This document shows, in pieces, positions 25,130 to 33,650 of a stretch of DNA of 64,000 bases. Positions within the stretch are counted from its first letter, which is position 1. Every line of letters begins with the position of its first letter. The translations under genes and the position numbers were made by a program. The notes below the pieces were generated by a model. That model was not told where the DNA came from and did not search any database. It was given only the letters and a program-made list of their open reading frames with translations. Source of the stretch: Galbibacter pacificus (GTDB lineage: Bacteria; Bacteroidota; Bacteroidia; Flavobacteriales; Flavobacteriaceae); NCBI RefSeq assembly GCF_029603155.1, contig NZ_JAPMUA010000004.1, positions 310,001 to 374,000 of the forward strand, read 5' to 3'.

Positions 25130-25981
25130 ATGATAAACAGTTATAAAAAATTTGATTTGTTTGGGAAATCGCTCATTCAAAGAATTGTATTAAAGCCACC
25201 CTTTAAATATGAGTTTCCGGTTAATGAGCAAGCTTGCTTATTGTTTGTAAGAGAAGGAGCGTTTCAGTATAAAATGGATGACATACAGATTGGTGTTCCT
25301 ACTAATTACTCATTGCTTTTAAATTGTGTTAAATCTGGCAAGCAAATACATCATTCCGATGCAAAAAACTTTTGTGAAGTCGTGATTGTCACGTTCCATT
25401 TAGATGTTTTAAAAAAGATATACAATAGAGAAATTCCCTTGATATTGCAGCCTAGCATCAAAGTATCCAATCAGTCGAGCGGAAAGGTCAATAATGACTT
25501 CTTAATTCAAAAATATATTGAAGGTCTTCTTTTTTACTTTGAAAACCCTTCTCTTGTCAATGACGAAGTTCTGGTTTTGAAGTTGAAGGAAATTATCCTC
25601 CTATTATCGCAAACACAAGAAGCAGGAACCATACAGGTCATATTATCTCAACTTTTTTCACCAAGAACCTATACTTTCAAACAAATTATTGAAGCAAATC
25701 TTTTTTCTCAATTGACGGTAGAAAAATTAGCACAACAAACCAACTTGAGCGTTTCTTCATTCAAACGGGAATTTACAAAATTATACAATGACACCCCTGC
25801 AAATTATATTAGGAACAAAAAACTTGAAAAGGCAGCTGAACTCCTTTTGGCTTCTGACCAACGCATTTCTGACATTGCTTTTAATTGTGGATTTAATGAT
25901 TTGGCAAATTTCACCAAAAGTTTTAACGATAAATTCCATAGTACGCCCACTAATTATCGCCTGAACCAAATTGACAAATAA
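25130..25981 (+). CDS. AraC family transcriptional regulator
   Basis: 283-residue regulator with an ExsA/AraC-like N-terminal sensing domain (about residues 1-150, opening FDLFGKSLIQRIVLKPPF) and a C-terminal AraC DNA-binding domain (about 180-280). The HTH signatures are KLAQQTNLSVSSFKREFTK and RISDIAFNCGFNDLANFTKSF. The inducer is unknown. Its genomic position between an SDR oxidoreductase and an OsmC protein suggests control of a response to reactive or toxic small molecules, but no operator could be matched to it with confidence. Confidence 0.87.
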   Translation: MINSYKKFDLFGKSLIQRIVLKPPFKYEFPVNEQACLLFVREGAFQYKMDDIQIGVPTNYSLLLNCVKSGKQIHHSDAKNFCEVVIVTFHLDVLKKIYNREIPLILQPSIKVSNQSSGKVNNDFLIQKYIEGLLFYFENPSLVNDEVLVLKLKEIILLLSQTQEAGTIQVILSQLFSPRTYTFKQIIEANLFSQLTVEKLAQQTNLSVSSFKREFTKLYNDTPANYIRNKKLEKAAELLLASDQRISDIAFNCGFNDLANFTKSFNDKFHSTPTNYRLNQIDK

Positions 25982-26068
25982 TTGAACTGATTCTCAAAAT
26001 CCCCTCTTTCAATCTTTTTAACCTTTGCATTGTCAATAATGGCATTATAATATAAAAATTAAAAAGAA

Positions 26069-26482
26069 ATGAAACGTACAGCAAAAGCACATTGGACAGG
26101 TAATGCAAAAGAAGGCAAAGGAGATTTAACAACACAATCTGAAACATTATACAAAACAAACTACAGCTTTAAAACCCGCTTCTTAGGCGAAGAGAAAGGA
26201 ACCAATCCAGAAGAATTGTTGGCAGCAGCTCATGCAGGATGTTTTACTATGGCCGTTAGTTTTGCACTAACAGAGAAAGGATTATCACCCACATCATTGG
26301 ATACGGAAGCCATTTTAACGATGGAAAACCTTAATATTTCCAGAATTCATCTTTCAATTTCAGGTTCCGTTCCAGGGATAAGTACAGCGGAATTTGAAAC
26401 CATCGCTAAAGAAGCAGAGCAAAACTGCTTGATTTCTCAGGCATTAAAAATACCTATAAGTTCAGAGGCAAGTTTAGTATAA
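26069..26482 (+). CDS. OsmC family peroxiredoxin-like protein
   Basis: 137-residue member of the OsmC/Ohr superfamily, which reduces organic hydroperoxides with a Cys pair. The two catalytic cysteines are in HAGCFTMAVSFAL and in AEQNCLISQALK, and the Arg-type partner region lies in the N-terminal half. The protein is OsmC-like rather than Ohr-like, as judged by the KRTAKAHWTGNAKEGKG opening. It starts 87 bases after the AraC gene and 31 bases before a small membrane protein gene, so the two may be co-transcribed. Confidence 0.9.
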   Translation: MKRTAKAHWTGNAKEGKGDLTTQSETLYKTNYSFKTRFLGEEKGTNPEELLAAAHAGCFTMAVSFALTEKGLSPTSLDTEAILTMENLNISRIHLSISGSVPGISTAEFETIAKEAEQNCLISQALKIPISSEASLV

Positions 26483-26513
26483 TAAACCAATATTAATTTA
26501 AAACAGAAAAAAA

Positions 26514-27008
26514 ATGGGATTATCTAATTTAGGTATTTTTCATACGTTCATAGGCATCATTGCCATTATTGTCGCAGTTATTTCTTATGCACGGTTTGGT
26601 AAAGTAAATTTAACACATATTACTGGTAAGATATACTTCTATACAACAATTGTAACGTCATTAACAGCATTGGGCATATTTAATCATGGGGGCTTTAACC
26701 CCGGGCATATATTTGCCTTATTCATTGTAGTGCTGGTATTGGCAGGTTATTACCTCCACGCTAAAAAAACAGGAAATAACAGGTTTCGTTATATAGAAAA
26801 TTTCCTTCTGTCCTTTAGCTTTTTCTTATCTTGGGTACCAACGGTTAACGAGACGCTTAATCGTATTCCCGTTGGACGGCCATTAGCTAACGGACCAACA
26901 GATCCATTAATCGGGAAAACGCTTCTTGTGCTTTTCGTTCTATTTATAATTGGTTCTGTCCATCAATTTAGACAACAAAGAAAGTTAAACAAGAAAGGAC
27001 ATCAGTAA
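26514..27008 (+). CDS. DUF2306-like small membrane protein
   Basis: 164-residue protein with four to five predicted membrane helices (about residues 7-27, 40-57, 64-84, 95-113, 133-152). The pattern HTFIGIIAIIVAVISYARFGK, THITGKIYFYTT and the FNHGGFNPGHIFALF segment with its histidines resembles the DUF2306 family of heme- or metal-like four-helix membrane proteins, whose role is not established. It lies 31 bases downstream of the OsmC gene on the same strand. The assignment to DUF2306 is tentative. Confidence 0.6.
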   Translation: MGLSNLGIFHTFIGIIAIIVAVISYARFGKVNLTHITGKIYFYTTIVTSLTALGIFNHGGFNPGHIFALFIVVLVLAGYYLHAKKTGNNRFRYIENFLLSFSFFLSWVPTVNETLNRIPVGRPLANGPTDPLIGKTLLVLFVLFIIGSVHQFRQQRKLNKKGHQ

Positions 27009-27213
27009 CTTATTTCCATTACAGAAGTTCCAACAAACATTTTATATTTCAAATCAAGAAACATGGGGTAAACCTAAAAATTGCAAGCCGTAATAAGATG
27101 GGCTGTGATTTCAAACGGAACATAAAGGCAACCCTAAATCGAAAAACATTCATTTTAATCCCGTAACTTCGTTAATCTAAATCTATGTGCATAAAATCAT
27201 ACCAAATTAACAG

Positions 27214-28737
27214 ATGGCTAAAAAACCCCTATTTATTGTAATTGTTTTCTGTGTAATCAAACTGACACTTCATTTAATAGCAGATTATAACTCAGGATAT
27301 CAGGGGGATGAATTATTGCACATAGAAACGGGAAACCACCTTGCCTTTGGATTTATGGAGTTCCCACCATTAATTGCCCTCTTGGCTTTTTTACAAAACC
27401 TGCTACAATCCAGTTCCGTATTTGTTAATCATATATTTATTCATCTTGCGGCAATTTCAATAATGATAATGGTTTCAAAAATTGTTCTCGAATTGGGGGG
27501 AAAGGCAAAAGCTGTTTTTTTGGTCCTCCTTTGTATCATTATTGCTCCGGGGTTTGAGCGTTCGCAACAACTATTCCAGCCCGTGGTTTTCAGCCAATTC
27601 TTTTGGGTGCTAAACTTTTACTTTCTCCTTAAATATGTCTGCTATCTTAAAAGAAGACACCTATGGTTTTTGACACTTGGTACAGCATTGGCTTTCTTGA
27701 CTAAATATGATGCCGTATTTTTCATTTTCGGAGTTTTATCCCTCCTTATATATAAAACAACAAGGCAAGCTTTGTACAGGCATAAATTCTGGTGGCACAT
27801 TCTCGTATTCATTTTAGTGATAAGCCCAAATATTATTTGGCAGTATAAAAATGACTTTCCTGTCCTGAAAATGTTCGATCGGCTCTACCAGACCCAATTG
27901 GACCAATTGGAACCAATACCAGTACTTACGCGTTTAATTATATCATTAAACCCCTTGACATTGTTGGTCTGGGGGGTAGGGTTTGTTTTTATGTTTCATG
28001 CTCAGATGCGTAAATATAGACCCGCCGTGCTTTCGATTTTGCTGTCAGTTGTACTTTTGTCCTTAAGTCAAGGAAAAGGATATTATTTCTATCCGGTCCT
28101 GCTTACAATTTTGCCATTCGGTGGTGTTTTTTGGGAAAGTGTAATAGTAACAAAAAGAAAGTGGGTAATTTATCCATTGACTCTATTCCTATGTTTGGGG
28201 ATATTTCTCATCCCATTTGGAATGCCGGTTTTTTCGTTAAAACATTATCTGAAAAAAACCTATCCTTATGAAAAAAAGGAGGTAACAGGCGGACAATATG
28301 CTGTGCGGTTTGAAGAACGCTTTTCAAATGAAAAGTGGAGCAAAACGCTTAAGGCGTTAAAACAGGTGTATGACAGCCTTCCCGAAATGGAAAAGAAAAG
28401 TGCCCTTATCTGGGGCAAACATTACAGACAGGCCGGTGCGGTAAGCTTGTATGGAAAAGAGTACGGCCTGCCCAATGCCTTTTCATTACATGGAAGTTTC
28501 TATAGTTGGTTGCCTAGCGGAGAGATGCCCTTAACAACCATTGCTTTACGTGATGGAGACCTGAATGGAAAGGATTTTTTTGAGCGTTATTTTGAAGAAA
28601 TCATCCCGGTAAAATCTGTATATAATCCCTATGCAGATGAAAAAGAAAAATTATATCAGACTATCTTTATTTGTAAAAGCCCCAAACAGACTTTTGATGA
28701 ATTAAAAGAACAGTTTCAAGACAGGATATTTGAATGA
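27214..28737 (+). CDS. GT39/ArnT-like membrane glycosyltransferase
   Basis: 507-residue integral membrane glycosyltransferase of the PMT/GT39 superfamily, which uses polyprenyl-phosphate sugars as donors on the outer face of the membrane. The catalytic acidic motif is in the first loop (DYNSGYQGDELLHIETGNH), followed by the EFPPLIALLAFL helix; about ten further hydrophobic segments run to residue 340, and a soluble C-terminal domain follows. The acceptor could be lipid A, a protein or a polysaccharide. No partner genes for aminoarabinose are nearby. It starts 205 bases after the preceding gene and probably forms its own unit. Confidence 0.82.
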   Translation: MAKKPLFIVIVFCVIKLTLHLIADYNSGYQGDELLHIETGNHLAFGFMEFPPLIALLAFLQNLLQSSSVFVNHIFIHLAAISIMIMVSKIVLELGGKAKAVFLVLLCIIIAPGFERSQQLFQPVVFSQFFWVLNFYFLLKYVCYLKRRHLWFLTLGTALAFLTKYDAVFFIFGVLSLLIYKTTRQALYRHKFWWHILVFILVISPNIIWQYKNDFPVLKMFDRLYQTQLDQLEPIPVLTRLIISLNPLTLLVWGVGFVFMFHAQMRKYRPAVLSILLSVVLLSLSQGKGYYFYPVLLTILPFGGVFWESVIVTKRKWVIYPLTLFLCLGIFLIPFGMPVFSLKHYLKKTYPYEKKEVTGGQYAVRFEERFSNEKWSKTLKALKQVYDSLPEMEKKSALIWGKHYRQAGAVSLYGKEYGLPNAFSLHGSFYSWLPSGEMPLTTIALRDGDLNGKDFFERYFEEIIPVKSVYNPYADEKEKLYQTIFICKSPKQTFDELKEQFQDRIFE

Positions 28738-28888
28738 GAATACGCTATTCCTCATTAAATGATTGAATCAAGATCCTGAAATTAGTTATTTGTTATACAA
28801 TATAGCATGTTGTTGTGGTTAAGGCATTCCACCTTTTATCCATTCTCAACTTTACAAACTTTCAACCATGCAACTTTACAACTTTGCC

Positions 28889-28896
28889 TATCTTTG
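28889..28896 (+). promoter_or_regulatory. -7 promoter box of thiL
   Basis: TATCTTTG matches TAnnTTTG and lies 4 bases before ATG 28901. The alternative ATG at 28868 is upstream of this box, so the box decides the start and predicts a nearly leaderless mRNA. Confidence 0.6.
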
Positions 28897-28900
28897 CAGC

Positions 28901-29956
28901 ATGATAGAAGATAAAAATCCGCAGCGCACATCTATTTCCGATTTGGGGGAATTTGGTTTGATCGACCATCTTACCAAAAATTTCAGCATAAAGCACAAAA
29001 CCACCGTAAAAGGAATCGGAGACGATGCCGCCGTACTCGATTTTAAAGGCAAAAAAACCATTGTAACTACAGATTTGTTAGTGGAAGGCGTGCATTTTGA
29101 CCTAAGCTATATGCCTTTAAAGCACCTCGGTTATAAATCGGTTATCGTCAACCTGTCAGATGTGTATGCCATGAATGCAAAGGCAACGCAGATTACGGTT
29201 TCCATTGCTATTTCCAACCGTTTTCCGCTGGAAGCTCTAGAAGAGCTGTACGCAGGAATAAAATTAGCATGCGATATATATGATGTTGACCTTGTTGGCG
29301 GCGACACTACTTCGTCCAACAAAGGGTTGCTTATTACGGTTACCGCCCTTGGCGAAGCCAACGAAGAAGATATTGTTTATCGAAATGGAGCCAAACCCAA
29401 CGATTTATTAGTAGTTTCAGGCGATCTGGGCGGTGCTTACCTTGGCTTACAGGTTTTGGAACGCGAAAAACAGGTTTTTCAGGTAAATCCTAAAAATCAA
29501 CCGGACCTAGACCAATATACCTATATTATTGAACGGCAACTAAAACCGGAAGCACGAAAAGATATTCCCGAACTATTGAAAAAACTTGAAGTAAAGCCAA
29601 CTTCCATGATTGATATTAGCGACGGACTTTCTTCTGAAATTATCCACCTCTGCAAACAATCCAATGTAGGTTGTAACTTGCATGAAGACAAAATACCACT
29701 GGATCCACAGGTTATCTCGACTTGTGAAGAATTCGACATAAGTAGTTCCACGGTTGCATTGAGCGGCGGGGAAGATTACGAATTGCTTTTTACGATTTCG
29801 CAAGACGATTACGCTAAAATAAAGGCAAATCCCAGCTTAACGGTTATTGGCCACATGACCGACGCAAAGGAAGGCATGCATTTAATAACACGCGCCAATA
29901 CCAAAATTGCGATTCAAGCACGTGGTTGGAATTCGTTTAAGGGCAATCAAGCATAA
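28901..29956 (+). CDS. thiL: thiamine-monophosphate kinase
   Basis: Catalyses ATP-dependent phosphorylation of thiamine monophosphate to thiamine diphosphate, the last step of cofactor synthesis. About 351 residues from ATG 28901. The PurM-like fold is seen in GIGDDAAVLDF (about residue 35), the DLLVEGVHF motif, the VNLSDVYAMNA segment, GGDTTSS and DISDGLSSEI. An upstream ATG at 28868 would precede the -7 box, so I reject it. The gene is monocistronic here, with no thi genes nearby. Confidence 0.95.
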   Translation: MIEDKNPQRTSISDLGEFGLIDHLTKNFSIKHKTTVKGIGDDAAVLDFKGKKTIVTTDLLVEGVHFDLSYMPLKHLGYKSVIVNLSDVYAMNAKATQITVSIAISNRFPLEALEELYAGIKLACDIYDVDLVGGDTTSSNKGLLITVTALGEANEEDIVYRNGAKPNDLLVVSGDLGGAYLGLQVLEREKQVFQVNPKNQPDLDQYTYIIERQLKPEARKDIPELLKKLEVKPTSMIDISDGLSSEIIHLCKQSNVGCNLHEDKIPLDPQVISTCEEFDISSSTVALSGGEDYELLFTISQDDYAKIKANPSLTVIGHMTDAKEGMHLITRANTKIAIQARGWNSFKGNQA

Positions 29957-29959
29957 AAA

Positions 29960-30196
29960 TCATGCAACCGACTGCAAGGCGTGCCTTTTACGATAAAATT
30001 TAGCCAATGTTTCGTTGATTTCCTTTAATTCGGGCGTCAACACGTCTAAATGACCGGTTTCGGTGGTAGTGATTTCACACTTACATGTTTTGCATTGATA
30101 TTCAGTAATGTGTGGAGTGATTTTTTTCGACACCACATAGCGATGTCCAAACATGGAACACACAGCTTTCTTGATCGTAGATCTTGAGGTTTTCAT
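29960..30196 (-). CDS. small hypothetical zinc-ribbon-like protein
   Basis: 78-residue basic protein with four Cys/His candidate ligands: Cys and His in CSMFGHRY, and Cys-x2-Cys in YQCKTCKCEI. A helical, charged C-terminus follows (LKEINETLAKFYRKRHALQ). This looks like a small zinc-binding domain, but I do not recognise a named family. It is convergent with thiL, only 3 bases from its stop. Confidence 0.6.
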   Translation of the reverse strand: MKTSRSTIKKAVCSMFGHRYVVSKKITPHITEYQCKTCKCEITTTETGHLDVLTPELKEINETLAKFYRKRHALQSVA

Positions 30197-30247
30197 AGGT
30201 TATGTAATTTATGGGCGGTATTAACTTATGTATATTTCCAATAAAAA

Positions 30248-31027
30248 TCAAATATTATTCAAAAAAACTTTGATTTTATCGATGAATTGCGATTTGTTCT
30301 CAATAAAACTCATATGCCCATCTGGAAATTCAACCACTTCCATGTCAGTATTTTGAACTTGTGCCCTTAAATCTTCATATAATAATACCGGGTCTTTCTT
30401 ACCGATAATCATCATTTTAGCAAAGGGTGTAAAGTGAAGTAATATTTCTCTGTCCTTACGGATTTTCATCCCTTCCAGTGCAGCAACTATTCCTTGGACC
30501 GGTGTTTTAAGTGCCTCTTTTTTAAGCTCTTTGATTTCTTCAGAAAAAATCTTTCTGTTTTTGGGGCGGAAAAGATTGGAAATTCCCATCCGCACAAAAC
30601 TTTTATAATCTTTTTTAACCATTTTTATGGCCCGGTCCCTGTTTTTTTTCTTTTCCGGCGAATCGGCACTTGCCGTTGAGTTGGCCAAAATCAAGGCTTT
30701 TACTTCATCTGGATAAGCTTCGGCATAGGCAAGGGCCACATAACCGCCCATGGAATGCCCGATTAATGAAATACGGCGCAGTTTTAACTTGTTTATCACT
30801 GCTTTTACGGCATCGGCCATTGTTTCCATGGTGTGCACATAACCAACACATCCTGTTTTTCCGTGCCCCAACAGGTCTATTGTAATTACCCGATAACGCA
30901 TAAGCAATTGTTCTTTCAGGGAATCCCAAACAGTCGTATTTTCTAAAAATCCGTGCAACAAAACCACTGCTGGGCCCTGCCCCGCATCTTCATAAAAAAC
31001 AGAAGTTCCTTTGTAGTTTAGCATCAT
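30248..31027 (-). CDS. alpha/beta hydrolase
   Basis: 259-residue alpha/beta hydrolase with no signal peptide. The oxyanion-hole motif is LLHGFLEN (about residue 25), the nucleophile elbow is IGHSMGGYVAL (about residue 92), a helical cap region spans about 120-190, and the C-terminal His is in PDGHMSFIE. It resembles small esterases and C-C bond hydrolases of the MhpC/YbfF type; the substrate cannot be told. It lies downstream of the aminopeptidase gene on the same strand, separated by a hairpin, so it is likely transcribed on its own. Confidence 0.85.
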   Translation of the reverse strand: MMLNYKGTSVFYEDAGQGPAVVLLHGFLENTTVWDSLKEQLLMRYRVITIDLLGHGKTGCVGYVHTMETMADAVKAVINKLKLRRISLIGHSMGGYVALAYAEAYPDEVKALILANSTASADSPEKKKNRDRAIKMVKKDYKSFVRMGISNLFRPKNRKIFSEEIKELKKEALKTPVQGIVAALEGMKIRKDREILLHFTPFAKMMIIGKKDPVLLYEDLRAQVQNTDMEVVEFPDGHMSFIENKSQFIDKIKVFLNNI

Positions 31028-31133
31028 AATGACTAGGGATTTGGAATTAGTCTATTGTTAATTGTTAAATTATAAAACTTTGAACTCTTTGCGGAACATT
31101 GGTGTTAGAGGATAGAAATTTAATCCCCAAAAG

Positions 31134-31165
31134 GAGGTGTTTTTAGCTTATTTTAAAAACACCTC
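31134..31165. terminator. hairpin downstream of the aminopeptidase gene
   Basis: GAGGTGTTTTTA (31134-31145) pairs perfectly with TAAAAACACCTC (31154-31165) around an 8-base loop. It lies 55 bases past the end of the minus-strand aminopeptidase gene. The T tract is weak, so termination is likely but not certain. Confidence 0.55.
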
Positions 31166-31219
31166 TTACAGCAATCGTTCCTTCCTACTCCCTTTTCCAA
31201 ATCACTCTTCCCATGATTA

Positions 31220-32515
31220 CTACTTATTTTTCATCCATTCTTCAATTTCTTCAACTTCCAAAGGAATGTTCTTCATTAAATTGAAAGGTTCTCCGCTTTC
31301 CTGAATTACCATATCATCTTCCAAACGGATACCAAAACCTTCATCTGGTAAATATATTCCCGGTTCTACAGTAAATACCATGTTGGCTTTCATTGGTTTT
31401 TTTAATGGGCCATAATCGTGCGTGTCCAACCCGATATGATGGCTCGTGCCATGCATAAAGTACTTTTTGTAAGCAGGCCAATCGGGGTTTTCATTTTGCA
31501 CATCGGCTTTGTCCAACAAACCAAGGTCCAACAATTCACTAGTCATTAATTTTCCAACTTCTTCATGATATTCTTTCCACATGGTACCGGGCACCAGCAT
31601 TTTTGTTGCTTCCTTTTTTACTTTAAGTACTGCATTATATACTTGCTTTTGCCTATCGGTAAACCTTCCGCTTACGGGAATAGTCCGTGTCATATCGCTT
31701 GCGTAGTTTGCATATTCGGCTCCGGCATCGATCAACAATAATTCTCCTTCTTTGCATTGTGCTTTGTTTTCGATATAATGCAACACATTGGCATTGTTTC
31801 CAGAGGCAATTATGGGCGTATAAGCAAATCCACGAGATCGGTTTCTAGTAAATTCATGTATAAACTCCGCCTCAATTTCATATTCCCAAACGCCGGGTTT
31901 TGTAAATTGCAACACCCGTTTAAATGCTTTTTCGGTAATATTGCAAGCCTGTTGCATTAACTTGATCTCCTGAGGCTCTTTGTTGCCACGTAATTCTTGT
32001 AAAATTTGATTGCTTTTTTCCCATTTATGAGCCGGGAATTTATCTTTGCACCATTTTATAAATCGGTCTTCGCGTGTTTCTGTTTCAACCGATTGGCGGT
32101 AATGTTCGTTGGTATTGAAATAAACTGTTTCGGCCTCGGTCATTAATTCATAAAAAATTTTGTCGAATTCCTTTAGCCAATACGTCGTTTTAATCCCGCT
32201 TACTTCCAGGGCCTTTTCTTTGGTTAGCTTTTCGCCTTCCCAAACTGCAATATGCTCGTTGGTTTCCCTAACAAACAACACTTCTTTATGTTTTGCTTCA
32301 TGGGCATCGGGGAAAAGCACCAAAATGCTCTCCTCCTGATCTACGCCACTTAAATAAAATAAGTCCCTGGCCTGCTGAAAGGGCATGGTACTGTCTGCTC
32401 CAATGGGATATATATCGTTGGAATTAAAAACCGCAATACTTTTTGGCTTCATTTGTGCCATAAATTTTTGACGGTTCTTTATAAATAAGTTGCTGTCGAT
32501 CAAATCATATTTCAT
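31220..32515 (-). CDS. pepP: aminopeptidase P family metallopeptidase (Xaa-Pro)
   Basis: 431-residue M24B peptidase that removes N-terminal residues before proline. The N-terminal creatinase-like domain spans about residues 5-140. The catalytic pita-bread domain (about 175-425) has LLIDAGAEYANYASDMTRT with two metal Asp residues, HGTSHHIGLDTHD with the metal His, FTVEPGIYLP with a metal Glu, and GIRLEDDMV with the last Glu. Cytoplasmic. Length matches bacterial PepP. There is an upstream gap of 463 bases before sdhC, divergent in direction. Confidence 0.93.
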   Translation of the reverse strand: MKYDLIDSNLFIKNRQKFMAQMKPKSIAVFNSNDIYPIGADSTMPFQQARDLFYLSGVDQEESILVLFPDAHEAKHKEVLFVRETNEHIAVWEGEKLTKEKALEVSGIKTTYWLKEFDKIFYELMTEAETVYFNTNEHYRQSVETETREDRFIKWCKDKFPAHKWEKSNQILQELRGNKEPQEIKLMQQACNITEKAFKRVLQFTKPGVWEYEIEAEFIHEFTRNRSRGFAYTPIIASGNNANVLHYIENKAQCKEGELLLIDAGAEYANYASDMTRTIPVSGRFTDRQKQVYNAVLKVKKEATKMLVPGTMWKEYHEEVGKLMTSELLDLGLLDKADVQNENPDWPAYKKYFMHGTSHHIGLDTHDYGPLKKPMKANMVFTVEPGIYLPDEGFGIRLEDDMVIQESGEPFNLMKNIPLEVEEIEEWMKNK

Positions 32516-32978
32516 ATCCTTATTTTACTTTTTAATTTCGACAAAATTAGTAAGAATAGAAAGTTTTGATGTTAAACTTCGATTAAAGTTTGATGTAATT
32601 TAACAAAGCATGGAAATGCTCTTGTTAATAAGTTTTATATGCGCCCCTAAAAAACATTTGCATTGTTGGCGATTAAAAAATTTATTTTGGCATTTCCCAA
32701 CTATTACACAGTTAAGAGATAAAACAGAAATCATCATAGGACAAATAATAACGATACTCTTTGCAGTCGATATAATCTATTTAATTTTCAAATTCAGTAA
32801 AAAGCTTAGGTCAGGAAAAAACAATAAACTGATAGAACATTCTAATTTCATATTAAATAGCAACTTTTTACAAACCCTACTTTATACTCATTCTAAATTG
32901 CAGGGAAAACAGAAACGAAAGTTTGTTAATAACTTGTTCGTGCTGTATTTTTGTACGAATTAAAATAAATTATTTCTA
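32516..32978. other. 463-base divergent intergenic region upstream of sdhC
   Basis: No supported gene. An open frame at 32610-32963 lacks any family similarity and would overlap the sdhC promoter. The region holds the promoter features for the sdh operon and A+T-rich sequence with no other structure I recognise. Confidence 0.5.
32923..32953 (+). promoter_or_regulatory. sdhCAB promoter: -33 TTG and -7 TATTTTTG
   Basis: TATTTTTG (32946-32953) matches TAnnTTTG, and TTG at 32923-32925 precedes it by 20 bases, the usual -33 spacing. ATG of sdhC is 25 bases downstream. Confidence 0.65.
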
Positions 32979-33638
32979 ATGAGCGGAATGTTAAATTCAA
33001 CAATAGCCAGAAAAGTTGCCATGGCACTTTCTGCTATATTCTTATTAATCTTCCTTTTACAGCATTTTATTATCAATTTCACATCTGTAATCAGCGAAAA
33101 TACCTTTAATGAACTGTCTCATTTTATGGGAACCAATATCTTGATACAGTTTGTAATGCAACCCATTTTGATTTTTGCTGTGGTTTTTCACTTTGTTATG
33201 GGTTTTATCCTTGAAATAAAGAACAAAAAAGCCAGGAACATAAAATATGCCAGTTTCAAGGGAAGCACAAATACTACTTGGGTTTCGAGAAACATGATTT
33301 ATAGCGGCTTGGTTATTTTAGCCTTCCTCGTACTTCATTTTATTGATTTTTGGTTACCGGAATTGAATTACAAATACATTCAGTTTAATCCAGAAGATCC
33401 AACTAGGTATTATCATGAATTGGTGGAAAAATTTCACAATCCAATACGGGTTGGCGCATATGTGGTTGCATTTGTATTATTGGCATTGCACTTGCTTCAT
33501 GGATTTCAATCGGCTTTTCAATCGGTTGGGCTTAACAACAAGTTCACGCCGGCACTTAAAACTTTTGGAAAGTATTTTGCGATTATCATTCCATTAGGAT
33601 TTATTTTCATTGCACTTTTCCATCATTTCAATCATTAA
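32979..33638 (+). CDS. sdhC: succinate dehydrogenase cytochrome b subunit
   Basis: 219-residue membrane anchor with five predicted helices, the single-subunit b-type anchor of Bacteroidota succinate:quinone reductase (related to FrdC of Wolinella). Histidines suited as heme ligands occur in QHFIINF, LSHFMG, VFHFVMGF, VLHFIDF and LHLLHGFQ. It carries electrons from the SdhAB Fe-S centres to menaquinone. First gene of sdhCAB, 12 bases before sdhA. Confidence 0.93.
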   Translation: MSGMLNSTIARKVAMALSAIFLLIFLLQHFIINFTSVISENTFNELSHFMGTNILIQFVMQPILIFAVVFHFVMGFILEIKNKKARNIKYASFKGSTNTTWVSRNMIYSGLVILAFLVLHFIDFWLPELNYKYIQFNPEDPTRYYHELVEKFHNPIRVGAYVVAFVLLALHLLHGFQSAFQSVGLNNKFTPALKTFGKYFAIIIPLGFIFIALFHHFNH

Positions 33639-33650
33639 AAAGAGGTAGTT

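Noticed and set aside
32610..32963. 117-residue open frame before sdhC
   Set aside because: It covers the -33/-7 promoter of sdhC and has no family features.
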